Shown here piece by piece: positions 56,521 through 64,000 of a stretch of 64,000 nt of DNA. Numbering within the stretch: the first letter of the stretch is position 1; each line of letters opens with the position of its first letter. Source of the DNA: Eubacterium sp. (GTDB taxonomy: Bacteria > Bacillota > Clostridia > Peptostreptococcales > Anaerovoracaceae); assembly GCA_021769965.1 (NCBI GenBank), contig JAETRU010000005.1:1-64000 (forward strand), given 5' to 3'. The position numbers and the translations under genes were made by a program. The notes under the pieces are model-generated. The model was given only the letters and a program-made list of their open reading frames with translations, ran no database searches and was not told the DNA's origin.

Positions 56521-58212
56521 ATGGGATTTATGACAATCAACAATAGAAAAGTAGAATTTACAGATGAAAAAAATGTGCTGACGGTCATTCGTAACGCAGG
56601 CATCGACATCCCTACTTTCTGTTATCACTCCGAATTATCCACACACGGCGCGTGCCGTCTGTGTGTAGTGGAGGATGACAAGGGAAAAGTCTTTGCTTCC
56701 TGTTCGGAAAGACCGAGAGATGGCATGAAGATTTTTACACATACCCGCAAAATTCAGCATCACAGAAAGATGGTCATCGAGCTGCTTCTGGCCGCTCACT
56801 GCAGAGACTGCACGACCTGTACAGCAAACGGCGTCTGCGATCTGCAGAATCTGGCAAACCGTCTGGGCGTGACAGATATTCGTTTTGACAACTACAGAGA
56901 GCACTATCCGCTGGATACTACGTCTCCATGCATCGTCAGAGACGCCAATAAGTGTATCCTTTGCGGTGACTGCGTGCGTATGTGCCACGAGGTAGAGGGC
57001 GTAGGCGTTCTGGGCTTTACCAACAGAGGCTCCAATATGCTGATGACCACGCCGTTTTTGAGAGATTTAAATAAAACTAACTGTGTCGGCTGCGGACAGT
57101 GCCGTGTCGTATGTCCGACCGGCGCGATCACTATCAAATATGATACAGAGCCTGTATGGAAGCTGCTGGAGGATAAGAATGTCCGCGTCGTTGCCCAGAT
57201 CGCTCCGGCGGTCCGTGTGGCCATCGGCGAGGCTTTCGGCATGGAAAAAGGCGTCAATGCGCTGGGACATCTGGCTGCCGCAATGCGCTATATCGGTTTT
57301 GAAGAGGTATATGACACAGACTTCGGCGCAGACCTTACTGTAATTGAAGAGGCCGGCGAGCTGGTGGAACGGCTGAAGTCCGGTGAAAATCTGCCGCTGT
57401 TCACTTCCTGCTGCCCTGCATGGGTGAAATTCTGCGAAGACAGATATCCGCAGTTCGCGAAGCATATCTCCACCTGCCGCAGCCCGCAGCAGATGTTTGG
57501 CGCTCTGATCAAAGAAGAAGCCAGAATGAACAAGGATAAGGACAGCCGCAGAACTGTTGTAGTCTCCATCATGCCTTGCACCGCGAAGAAAGGGGAGATC
57601 CTCCGTCCGGAACACTTTACAGACGGCGAGCAGAATGTAGATTATGTACTGACGACCACAGAGATCGCCAGCATGATCAAGTCTACCGGCATCAATATGG
57701 CGGAGATCACGCCGGAAGCGCTTGATATGCCGTTCGGCATGTCCTCCGGCGCAGGCGCTATCTTCGGAACCACCGGCGGCGTAACAGAAGCTGTGCTTCG
57801 TTATCTGACAAAGAGCAATAAGCCTGAGGATCTGGATGAGATCAAGTTCTCCGGCGTCCGCGGCAATGATGCCATCAAAGAGGCAACTGTAAATCTTCTC
57901 GGCAGAGATGTGCGCATTGCTATCATCAATGGACTTGGAAACGCCAGCAAGGTGCTTGATGAAATGGCGGCAGGCAATGTGAAATACGATTTTGTCGAAG
58001 TCATGACCTGCAGGAACGGCTGCGTCAACGGCGGCGGACAGCCGACTTCCCTTGGTCAGGAACCGCTGACTGCTGTTGCCAGACAGAACGGTCTGTATCG
58101 TTTTGACAGCCGTTCTCAGATCAAGTCTTCCGATCAGAACCCGGTAGCATTGAACCTGTACGATGGTATTCTGAAAGGAAAAGAACATAAGCTTCTGCAT
58201 AACGAAAAATAG
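56521..58212 (+). CDS. hydA: [FeFe]-hydrogenase catalytic subunit 1 (HydA)
   Basis: Catalytic subunit of 563 residues. N-terminal [2Fe-2S] (Cys34, Cys45, Cys48, Cys61), a His-ligated [4Fe-4S] (His93, Cys97, Cys100, Cys106), two ferredoxin [4Fe-4S] motifs (CILCGDCVRMC, CVGCGQCRVVCP) and the H-cluster domain. H-cluster motifs are TSCCPAW (L1, including the proton-relay Cys), MPCTAKKGE (L2) and EVMTCRNGCVNGGGQP (L3). L3 differs from the common MACPGGC pattern, as does Ala in L1, suggesting a distinct subgroup. ATG 56521 has GGAGGAAG upstream. A small C-terminal domain follows. Terminator after the gene. Confidence 0.95.
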   Translation: MGFMTINNRKVEFTDEKNVLTVIRNAGIDIPTFCYHSELSTHGACRLCVVEDDKGKVFASCSERPRDGMKIFTHTRKIQHHRKMVIELLLAAHCRDCTTCTANGVCDLQNLANRLGVTDIRFDNYREHYPLDTTSPCIVRDANKCILCGDCVRMCHEVEGVGVLGFTNRGSNMLMTTPFLRDLNKTNCVGCGQCRVVCPTGAITIKYDTEPVWKLLEDKNVRVVAQIAPAVRVAIGEAFGMEKGVNALGHLAAAMRYIGFEEVYDTDFGADLTVIEEAGELVERLKSGENLPLFTSCCPAWVKFCEDRYPQFAKHISTCRSPQQMFGALIKEEARMNKDKDSRRTVVVSIMPCTAKKGEILRPEHFTDGEQNVDYVLTTTEIASMIKSTGINMAEITPEALDMPFGMSSGAGAIFGTTGGVTEAVLRYLTKSNKPEDLDEIKFSGVRGNDAIKEATVNLLGRDVRIAIINGLGNASKVLDEMAAGNVKYDFVEVMTCRNGCVNGGGQPTSLGQEPLTAVARQNGLYRFDSRSQIKSSDQNPVALNLYDGILKGKEHKLLHNEK

Positions 58213-58221
58213 AAAATCACT

Positions 58222-58256
58222 TCCTGCCTGGATGAAGTTCCGGGCAGGATTTTTTC
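58222..58256 (+). terminator. terminator of the first hydrogenase operon
   Basis: TCCTGCC (58222-58228) pairs with GGCAGGA (58243-58249), then TTTTTTC. Confidence 0.85.
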
Positions 58257-58353
58257 AATTGTACAAAAATAAAAATGTTGAGTTTATTTTTTGAAGTTAG
58301 ACACAAAAAACTATTTAATTCGTTAAAAAATTTGTCGAAAATCAAACAAATAG

Positions 58354-58400
58354 TTGAAGTTTCAAACTTTTTGTGCTAAAATTAGTAAAACAATTAACAA
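58354..58400 (+). promoter_or_regulatory. promoter and possible Rex site of the second hydrogenase operon
   Basis: TTGAAG (58354-58359), 17-bp spacer, TAAAAT (58377-58382). The sequence TAGTAAA-ACAA-TTAACAA (58383-58400) resembles the Rex operator TTGTTAA-N4-TTAACAA: right half perfect, left half 4 of 7. Rex repressors sense NADH/NAD and often control hydrogenase genes. The 180-bp region is very AT-rich. Confidence 0.55.
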
Positions 58401-58436
58401 AAGTCACTATATTCTATTTTTTCGAAGGAGAGAAAC

Positions 58437-58922
58437 ATGTGTAACTGCAAAGAAATGACTGAAAAGTTCGCGCAGCTTGATGAGATCATCGAAAAGCACA
58501 AAGATGAAAGAGGCGCGCTGATTCCTATCCTCCATGAGGCACAGGAAGTCTTCGGTTACCTGCCGTACGAAGTGCAGGAACGGATCGCTGACGGACTGGG
58601 TATTTCCATGGCAAAGGTTTACGGCGTCGTAACTTTCTATTCCCAGTTTTCATTGAAGCAGAAAGGCAAATACAAGATCAATGTCTGTCTGGGAACTGCC
58701 TGCTATGTAAAAGGTGCCGGAGATATTCTGGGTAAATTTCTGGAGCGGCTTTCCATCGATGTTGGGGAATGCACACCAGACGGAAAATTCTCCCTGGATT
58801 CCTGCCGGTGCATTGGCGCCTGCGGTCTTGCTCCTGTAGTCACCATCAACGATGAGGTTTATGGAAGACTGACTCCGGAGCAGGTGGACGAGATCATGAA
58901 TCAGTATGAGTGTATGGAATAG
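58437..58922 (+). CDS. hydC: NuoE-like [2Fe-2S] subunit of hydrogenase 2 (HydC)
   Basis: Second HydC, 161 residues. [2Fe-2S] ligands in NVCLGTACYVKG and SCRCIGACGLAP. The N-terminus MCNCKEMTEKFAQLDEIIEKH differs from copy 1, with two extra cysteines. Clearly homologous to the first HydC but well diverged, so an old duplication or separate acquisition rather than a recent copy. First gene of a hydCBA set with its own promoter; 12 bp before hydB. Confidence 0.9.
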   Translation: MCNCKEMTEKFAQLDEIIEKHKDERGALIPILHEAQEVFGYLPYEVQERIADGLGISMAKVYGVVTFYSQFSLKQKGKYKINVCLGTACYVKGAGDILGKFLERLSIDVGECTPDGKFSLDSCRCIGACGLAPVVTINDEVYGRLTPEQVDEIMNQYECME

Positions 58923-58934
58923 CGGGAGGAAACG

Positions 58935-60770
58935 ATGGTTAAGACAATCAAAGACATCCAGAAGATAAAAGAAGATACTTTAAAGTCTTTTGGCAACAGA
59001 ATCGGAAACGATGATAACAAGATTTACATAATGACCTGCTGCGGTACAGGATGTACCTCATCAGGCGCAATCAAAAATAGAGAAAAGCTCAATGAGCTGA
59101 TGGAAAGAGACGGGCTGCAGGATCGGGTACAGTTTGTACAGACCGGCTGCTTCGGTCTCTGCGCGGAGGGACCGATCCTGATGGTCTATCCGGAAAATGT
59201 CATGTACACCAATGTTACGCCGGATGACATCAACGAGATCTGGGAAGCTCACATCAAAAACGGCAGAGTCGTAGAACGTTTGAAATCCGAAAATGAACTG
59301 GACTTCTTCTCCAAGCAGATGAGAATCGCGCTGAGAAACTGCGGCAGGATCGATCCTGAAAACATCGACGAATACATCGCATATGACGGATACGAAGCCC
59401 TGGCAAAGGTGCTGACCGAGATGGAACCGGAAGATGTCATCAAAACCATGAAGGACGCAGGTCTGCGCGGCAGAGGCGGCGGCGGTTTCCCAACCGGCGT
59501 AAAATGGCAGTTTGCAGCTGACCAGCAGGAAAAAGAGAAATATGTAGTATGTAACGCTGACGAAGGCGACCCGGGCGCGTTTATGGACAGATCCGTTCTG
59601 GAAGGCGACCCGCATGCGGTGATCGAGGCTATGGCGATCGCAGGCTATGCCATCGGCGCGTCACAGGGTTATGTATATGTTCGTGCGGAATATCCGATCG
59701 CGGTACAGAGACTGGGCCTCGCCATCAAGCAGGCGAGAGAGTACGGACTGCTCGGCGACAACGTACTGGGACTGAAATTTAAATTTGATCTGGATATCAG
59801 ACTGGGCGCAGGCGCTTTTGTCTGCGGTGAAGAAACAGCGCTGCTGACATCCATCGAAGGAAACAGAGGCGAGCCTAGACTGAAACCGCCGTTCCCGGCA
59901 GTAGAAGGTCTCTTCGCGAAGCCTACGATCATCAACAATGTAGAGACCCTTGCCAATATTCCGCAGATCATCAACAAAGGCGCGGACTGGTTTGCAGGGA
60001 TAGGCACAGAGAAATCCCACGGAACCAAAGTCTTCGCTCTCGGCGGAAAAATCAACAACACCGGACTTGTGGAAGTACCGATGGGTACGACCCTGCGCGA
60101 GATCATTTATGAGATCGGCGGCGGTATTCCAAACGGAAAGAAGTTTAAGGCAGTGCAGACCGGCGGACCTTCCGGCGGATGTATTCCGGCAGAATTCCTT
60201 GACAGCCCGATCGACTATGACTCTCTGATCGAACTGCAGTCCATGATGGGATCCGGCGGTATGATCGTTATGGATGAGGATACCTGTATGGTAGACATCG
60301 CGAAATTCTATCTGGAATTTACGGTAGATGAATCCTGCGGAAAATGCCCTCCTTGCCGTATCGGCACCAAGCGGATGCTGGAGATCCTGACGAAGATCAC
60401 TGACGGAAAAGGCAGCCTGGAAGATCTGGATGAACTGGAATATCTGGCAAAGAACATCAAGAAGGGCGCTCTTTGCGGTCTGGGTCAGACAGCGCCAAAC
60501 CCGGTACTGTCCACGCTGAAGTATTTCCGCGATGAATATGAAGCCCATGTAGTAGAGAAAAAATGTCCGGCCGGCGTATGCGTATCAATGCTGCGGTTTG
60601 TCATTCACGATGAACTTTGTAAGCATTGCGGTCTTTGCGCGAAGAATTGTCCTGCACAGTGTATTACCGGCAGCAAGACAACACCTTACGTTATCGACAA
60701 CGAAAAATGTCTCAAATGCGGCGTCTGCATGGAAAAATGTCCGTTTAAGGCTATCATGAAGAACGCATAA
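58935..60770 (+). CDS. hydB: NuoF-like NADH-binding flavoprotein of hydrogenase 2 (HydB)
   Basis: Flavoprotein of 611 residues with the same three-part order as copy 1: N-terminal [2Fe-2S] (MTCCGTGCTSSG and CFGLCAEGP), NuoF core (LRGRGGGGFPTGVKW, NADEGDPGAFMDRS, SCGKCPPCRIGTKRM) and C-terminal ferredoxin (CKHCGLCAKNCP, CLKCGVCMEKCP). The flavin-region segment CGEETALLTSIEGNRG is of the common form. Subunits of this type bind NADH and are where bifurcation with ferredoxin is thought to occur in trimeric hydrogenases. Confidence 0.93.
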   Translation: MVKTIKDIQKIKEDTLKSFGNRIGNDDNKIYIMTCCGTGCTSSGAIKNREKLNELMERDGLQDRVQFVQTGCFGLCAEGPILMVYPENVMYTNVTPDDINEIWEAHIKNGRVVERLKSENELDFFSKQMRIALRNCGRIDPENIDEYIAYDGYEALAKVLTEMEPEDVIKTMKDAGLRGRGGGGFPTGVKWQFAADQQEKEKYVVCNADEGDPGAFMDRSVLEGDPHAVIEAMAIAGYAIGASQGYVYVRAEYPIAVQRLGLAIKQAREYGLLGDNVLGLKFKFDLDIRLGAGAFVCGEETALLTSIEGNRGEPRLKPPFPAVEGLFAKPTIINNVETLANIPQIINKGADWFAGIGTEKSHGTKVFALGGKINNTGLVEVPMGTTLREIIYEIGGGIPNGKKFKAVQTGGPSGGCIPAEFLDSPIDYDSLIELQSMMGSGGMIVMDEDTCMVDIAKFYLEFTVDESCGKCPPCRIGTKRMLEILTKITDGKGSLEDLDELEYLAKNIKKGALCGLGQTAPNPVLSTLKYFRDEYEAHVVEKKCPAGVCVSMLRFVIHDELCKHCGLCAKNCPAQCITGSKTTPYVIDNEKCLKCGVCMEKCPFKAIMKNA

Positions 60771-60786
60771 ACTGGAGGGCTGAATA

Positions 60787-62544
60787 ATGAAAAACAAGAA
60801 AAGAGTACAATTAACCATAGACGGCATGGATGTCAACGTGCCTGAAGATTATACCATACTGCAGGCGGCGAAACAGGTCAATATCAAAATCCCGACTTTA
60901 TGTTTTCTGAAGGACGTCTGCGAGATCGGATGCTGCCGTATGTGCCTGGTTGAAGTAGAAGGCGCAAAGAACTGGCAGGCTTCCTGCGTGCAGAAAGTCG
61001 CTGACGGCATGGTTGTAAAAACCCACACCCCGGATATTCTCAACTTCAGAAAGAAGAATCTGGAACTGATTCTTTCCAACCACCCGGCAATGTGCCAGAG
61101 CTGTAACAGAGGATCTACAGGCTGCGAGCTGAAAACTTTAGCAAACACCATGGATACTGAATTTGCAAACTATGCAAAGAATCAGGAAATCGTAACTGCA
61201 AATCAGGTTATGGAAATCGACAACGGCATTTCCATCATGCGTGACCCGAACCGCTGCATTCTCTGCAGAAGATGTATCAGCGTCTGTCACAACGTACAGA
61301 CTGTCGGCGCAATCGACGTCATCAACAGAGGCTTCAGCACAGTGGTAAGCACCACCTTTAACCGTCCGATTGACGAGTCGAAATGCGTCAACTGCGGACA
61401 GTGCATCAATGTTTGTCCAACCGGCGCGCTTCAGGAACACTCCAGCCTTGATGAACTTTGGGAAATCATGAAAGACCCTGCTAAACACGTTGTAGTGCAG
61501 ACAGCACCGGCTGTCAGGGCGGCTCTTGGCGAAGAATTCGATATGCCGCTGGGCACAGATGTGACCGGAAAGATGGTAACCGCGCTGCGCATGATTGGCT
61601 TTGACAAAGTATTTGATACAGATACCGGCGCTGACCTTACGATTATGGAAGAGGGAACAGAACTTCTGGATCGCTTGAACAACGGCGGAAAGCTGCCTCT
61701 GATTACATCCTGCTCACCGGGCTGGATTAAGTTCTGTGAGCATTTCTTCCCGGATATGCTGGATAATCTGTCTTCCTGCAAATCTCCGCACGAAATGCTG
61801 GGTGCGATGATTAAGTCCTATTATGCTGAAAAAGCAGGCATCGACCCAGCAAACATTGTAGTAGTTTCTGTAATGCCTTGTACAGCAAAGAAATTCGAGG
61901 CCCAGAGAGAGGAACTGGCAGCAAACGGCTATCCGGATGTCGATCTGGTTTTGACTACCAGAGAGCTTGCTAAGGCAATTCAGGCTTTCGGTATCGATTT
62001 CCCTGCACTGCCTGACAGCGACTTTGACAATCCTCTTGGTGTTTCCACCGGTGCGGCAACTATCTTTGGCGCGACCGGCGGCGTTATGGAAGCAGCACTG
62101 CGTACTGTGGCTGACATCATTACCGGTGAAAGTTCGGATTCTATCGATTACATGGACGTACGCGGAAAAGAAAAGGGAATCAAGGAAGTGGAACTTACCA
62201 TTGGCGATGTGAAATTGAAAGCAGCTGCCGCCCATGGTCTTGGCAACGCAAGAAAGCTGATGGAAAGAATTCAGGCAGGCGAACATTTTGACTTTGTAGA
62301 AGTCATGGCTTGTCCTGGTGGCTGTGTCAACGGCGGCGGTCAGCCGCAGCAGCCATCTTCTGTCCGCAACTGGATGGATTTGGGCGCAGAAAGAGCGAAG
62401 GCGCTGTATAAGAGTGACCACGAAAGCTTCGTGAGAAAATCTCACAAGAACCCGGTAATCAAAGAAATCTACAAGACTTATCTGGAAAAACCAGGCAGTG
62501 AAAAGGCGCATCACCTGCTTCACACCCATTATCATGCAAGATAA
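60787..62544 (+). CDS. hydA: [FeFe]-hydrogenase catalytic subunit 2 (HydA)
   Basis: Catalytic subunit of 585 residues, same domain order as copy 1. H-cluster motifs are TSCSPGW (L1), MPCTAKKFE (L2) and EVMACPGGCVNGGGQP (L3). L1 has Ser where many clostridial enzymes have the proton-relay Cys, a form I associate with NADH-linked trimeric enzymes such as that of Thermotoga. N-terminal [2Fe-2S] Cys39, Cys50, Cys53 and Cys67; His-ligated cluster HPAMCQSCNRGSTGC; ferredoxin motifs CILCRRCISVC and CVNCGQCINVCP. Ends with a His-rich tail (KAHHLLHTHYHAR). Terminator follows. Confidence 0.95.
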   Translation: MKNKKRVQLTIDGMDVNVPEDYTILQAAKQVNIKIPTLCFLKDVCEIGCCRMCLVEVEGAKNWQASCVQKVADGMVVKTHTPDILNFRKKNLELILSNHPAMCQSCNRGSTGCELKTLANTMDTEFANYAKNQEIVTANQVMEIDNGISIMRDPNRCILCRRCISVCHNVQTVGAIDVINRGFSTVVSTTFNRPIDESKCVNCGQCINVCPTGALQEHSSLDELWEIMKDPAKHVVVQTAPAVRAALGEEFDMPLGTDVTGKMVTALRMIGFDKVFDTDTGADLTIMEEGTELLDRLNNGGKLPLITSCSPGWIKFCEHFFPDMLDNLSSCKSPHEMLGAMIKSYYAEKAGIDPANIVVVSVMPCTAKKFEAQREELAANGYPDVDLVLTTRELAKAIQAFGIDFPALPDSDFDNPLGVSTGAATIFGATGGVMEAALRTVADIITGESSDSIDYMDVRGKEKGIKEVELTIGDVKLKAAAAHGLGNARKLMERIQAGEHFDFVEVMACPGGCVNGGGQPQQPSSVRNWMDLGAERAKALYKSDHESFVRKSHKNPVIKEIYKTYLEKPGSEKAHHLLHTHYHAR

Positions 62545-62578
62545 CTGTGAATACCTGATATAGTGACATATATGCTCG

Positions 62579-62614
62579 AAAAACGCCCCAGGCCTGCCGC
62601 CGGGGCGTTTTTCC
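62579..62614 (+). terminator. terminator of the second hydrogenase operon
   Basis: Perfect 11-bp stem AAAAACGCCCC (62579-62589) with GGGGCGTTTTT (62602-62612). Confidence 0.92.
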
Positions 62615-62648
62615 GCGCAAAAAAGAGATGTAAGATTCGGCCGGAGTG

Positions 62649-62657
62649 TGGTATGAT
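62649..62657 (+). promoter_or_regulatory. extended -10 promoter of the aminotransferase gene
   Basis: TG-G-TATGAT (62649-62657), about 25 nt before the start codon; no clear -35 box. Confidence 0.5.
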
Positions 62658-62682
62658 ATAGCTACCGAGAGGAGGTCATGTA

Positions 62683-63783
62683 ATGTTTGGAAGTAACAAA
62701 ATCAGAGACTTATTGAAAGTAGATGTAAAAAGCTACGCGGATCATACGCCTCAGCCCGATGCCAATTCCCTGGATTGCAGCCTGGGGATCAATCCCTATG
62801 GATTTCCGGATAAAGCGGTGGAAGTCATCAGAAATTTTGATGTGAACCGGCTGTACCAGTATCCACACGGAGACGAGGCAAAAACCGCGGTGGTGGATTA
62901 CTGGGCAGGAAAGGCAGACATTGAGCCGGAAAATGTGGTCATGACGGACGGAAGCATTTCTGCTTTGTGCCTTTTGATCAATGTTTTTGCCGCGCAGGAC
63001 TCTGAGGTGGTCTGTTTTCTGCCGACCTTCACCAGCGTGGTGGAGTACGCCAGGATGATGGGCATGAGAGTCAACGGGGTAAAAACGCGGGAAGAAGAAA
63101 ATTACAGAGAAAATGTGGACGAACTGATCGGGAGGATCACAGAGCAGACCACTCTGGTGTACCTTGACAATCCCAACAATCCCACTGGTCAGACTCTGAC
63201 TTTGGATGAGATGCGGAGAGTTCTGGAAAAATGCGAGGCCCTGGGCGTGTACTGCATCATCGACGAAGCCTATGCGGACTTTATTACTGTAGAGGAATCC
63301 GCTGTCAATCTGGGGCCGGAGTTTAAATGCATGATCTCCGTCAGGACTTTTTCAAAGGGCTGGGGGCTGGCGGGGGCCAGAGCCGGCTATATCATTACCA
63401 ATAAGGAACTGGTGGAATTTATCGGCAAGATCAGCAACCCGTATATGATGAACGAGGTGTCGCGGGCGCTGACCTCTGAGATCCTGAAAAACCCGGTGCA
63501 GCCGTGTGCCCACGGCATCGATTTCGCGATCATAAAAGGTGCCCTGCGGGATGCCTGCGGCGATGAGATCATCATGGCGGAGACCGACGACCGGGTTCCG
63601 ATCTGTCTGCTGAGACATACTGATGAGAGCATAGACCTGCAGGAATATCTGATGAAGCAGAACGTTCTCACCTGCAGCGGTGAAGAATTTGAACCCATGG
63701 GGAAGAACTGCGTCAGATTGAGGGTTCCGACCATCTCAGAAGCAGGGAAGCTGATCATGGCTTTCAGAAGGCTGGGAAAGTAG
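62683..63783 (+). CDS. class I/II PLP aminotransferase (HisC/CobD-like)
   Basis: Pyridoxal-phosphate enzyme of 366 residues of the histidinol-phosphate aminotransferase/threonine-phosphate decarboxylase group. NPYGFP near the start, YLDNPNNPTGQTL, IIDEAYADF (Asp contacting pyridine N) and SVRTFSKGWGLAGARAGY with the Schiff-base Lys are all present. The precise substrate cannot be fixed: histidinol phosphate, aromatic 2-oxoacids or threonine phosphate are options. ATG 62683 follows AGAGGAGGT. No neighbour from histidine or cobalamin synthesis is next to it in the window. Confidence 0.88.
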   Translation: MFGSNKIRDLLKVDVKSYADHTPQPDANSLDCSLGINPYGFPDKAVEVIRNFDVNRLYQYPHGDEAKTAVVDYWAGKADIEPENVVMTDGSISALCLLINVFAAQDSEVVCFLPTFTSVVEYARMMGMRVNGVKTREEENYRENVDELIGRITEQTTLVYLDNPNNPTGQTLTLDEMRRVLEKCEALGVYCIIDEAYADFITVEESAVNLGPEFKCMISVRTFSKGWGLAGARAGYIITNKELVEFIGKISNPYMMNEVSRALTSEILKNPVQPCAHGIDFAIIKGALRDACGDEIIMAETDDRVPICLLRHTDESIDLQEYLMKQNVLTCSGEEFEPMGKNCVRLRVPTISEAGKLIMAFRRLGK

Positions 63784-63810
63784 AAGAAAATGAATAAACG
63801 CAAAAGAATG

Positions 63811-63846
63811 CTCCCGGCAAAAACCGCATGAACCGGGAGTTTTCTT
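63811..63846 (+). terminator. terminator after the aminotransferase gene
   Basis: CTCCCGG (63811-63817) pairs with CCGGGAG (63833-63839), then TTTTCTTTTG. Confidence 0.8.
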
Positions 63847-63853
63847 TTGTTCT

Positions 63854-63894
63854 GCCCTATTCTTTCGAAAATGAAGGGAAATAGGGCGTTTTTT
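63854..63894 (+). terminator. second hairpin near the window end
   Basis: GCCCTATT (63854-63861) pairs with AATAGGGC (63880-63887), then GTTTTTT. It may serve a convergent gene beyond the window or back up the first terminator. Confidence 0.6.
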
Positions 63895-64000
63895 AATGAC
63901 TGTGATGCTGAATCTGCCTCAATTGTGCTTAAAAGCAGCGCATTAGGGCGGGAAAGAAATCGAAAAATGTATGTATAAAGTATAAATGGGAAAATACACA

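Noticed and set aside
57067-58200. long minus-strand open frame opposite the first hydA
   Set aside because: It mirrors the codon pattern of hydA; no start signal or recognisable domain.
1-64000. CRISPR arrays, tRNA and rRNA genes
   Set aside because: No regularly spaced repeats, cloverleaf-like or rRNA-like sequence was recognised on reading; a dedicated scan could still find a missed tRNA.

Overview
The window looks like the chromosome of a strictly anaerobic, peptide- and amino-acid-fermenting Clostridia species. Evidence: a SCIFF ranthipeptide locus, two trimeric [FeFe]-hydrogenase operons, a branched-chain-type 2-oxoacid:ferredoxin oxidoreductase, rubredoxin, many peptidases, Firmicute-type AGGAGG ribosome sites and strong TTGACA/TATAAT promoters. 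Anaerovoracaceae or a related family is my guess from gene content, not a proven placement. No rRNA, tRNA or CRISPR array was seen.

Layout. 1-1.8 kb: right end of a Tn916-like integrative element (xis, int), abutting an LMW phosphatase gene. 2.4-6.6 kb: a D,D-carboxypeptidase, a PyrK-like flavoprotein, the SCIFF peptide with its radical-SAM maturase, and PduO. 6.7-13.5 kb: HAD phosphatase, a transporter/D-aminopeptidase operon with a MerR-type operator, its probable MerR regulator, hemolysin III, a flavoprotein and RluB. 13.6-15.6 kb: an AT-rich AAA-ATPase/RloB defence-like pair behind a 23-bp perfect palindrome. 15.7-25.4 kb: aspartate kinase, the Vor operon, and a MarR-controlled heterodimeric ABC exporter. 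25.5-26.2 kb: an IS200-type insertion sequence. 26.3-29.9 kb: a sigma-54 activator divergent from an MBL-hydrolase/M20 peptidase operon. 30-33 kb: a cytidylate-kinase-like gene, a small membrane protein and metG. 33.2-34.9 kb: accessory genes (GIY-YIG nuclease, GNAT toxin-antitoxin-like pair). 35-39 kb: a MocR regulator lacking its PLP lysine, divergent from an amidohydrolase and an MFS transporter. 39.3-51.3 kb: aldo-keto reductase, M19 dipeptidase, SpmA/SpmB-like proteins with an S66 carboxypeptidase, and a five-gene oligopeptide ABC operon. 51.6-63.8 kb: rubredoxin, B3/B4 protein, glutaminase, two HydCBA operons and an aminotransferase.

How the genes may work together. Four sites with exact -24/-12 geometry (27726, 40560, 43083 on +; 51393 on -) precede an M20 peptidase operon, an M19 dipeptidase, the SpmAB/S66 operon and the oligopeptide importer. 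This suggests a sigma-54 peptide-scavenging regulon, with an enhancer-binding activator encoded in the same window. Peptide uptake and hydrolysis would supply amino acids; Vor would oxidise the derived 2-oxoacids to acyl-CoA and reduced ferredoxin; the HydABC complexes would release the electrons as hydrogen. A second D-aminopeptidase operon is probably under MerR control.

The strongest leads are the sigma-54 regulon, the lysine-less MocR with its operator array, the RloAB-like pair with its palindrome, and the two divergent hydrogenases side by side.
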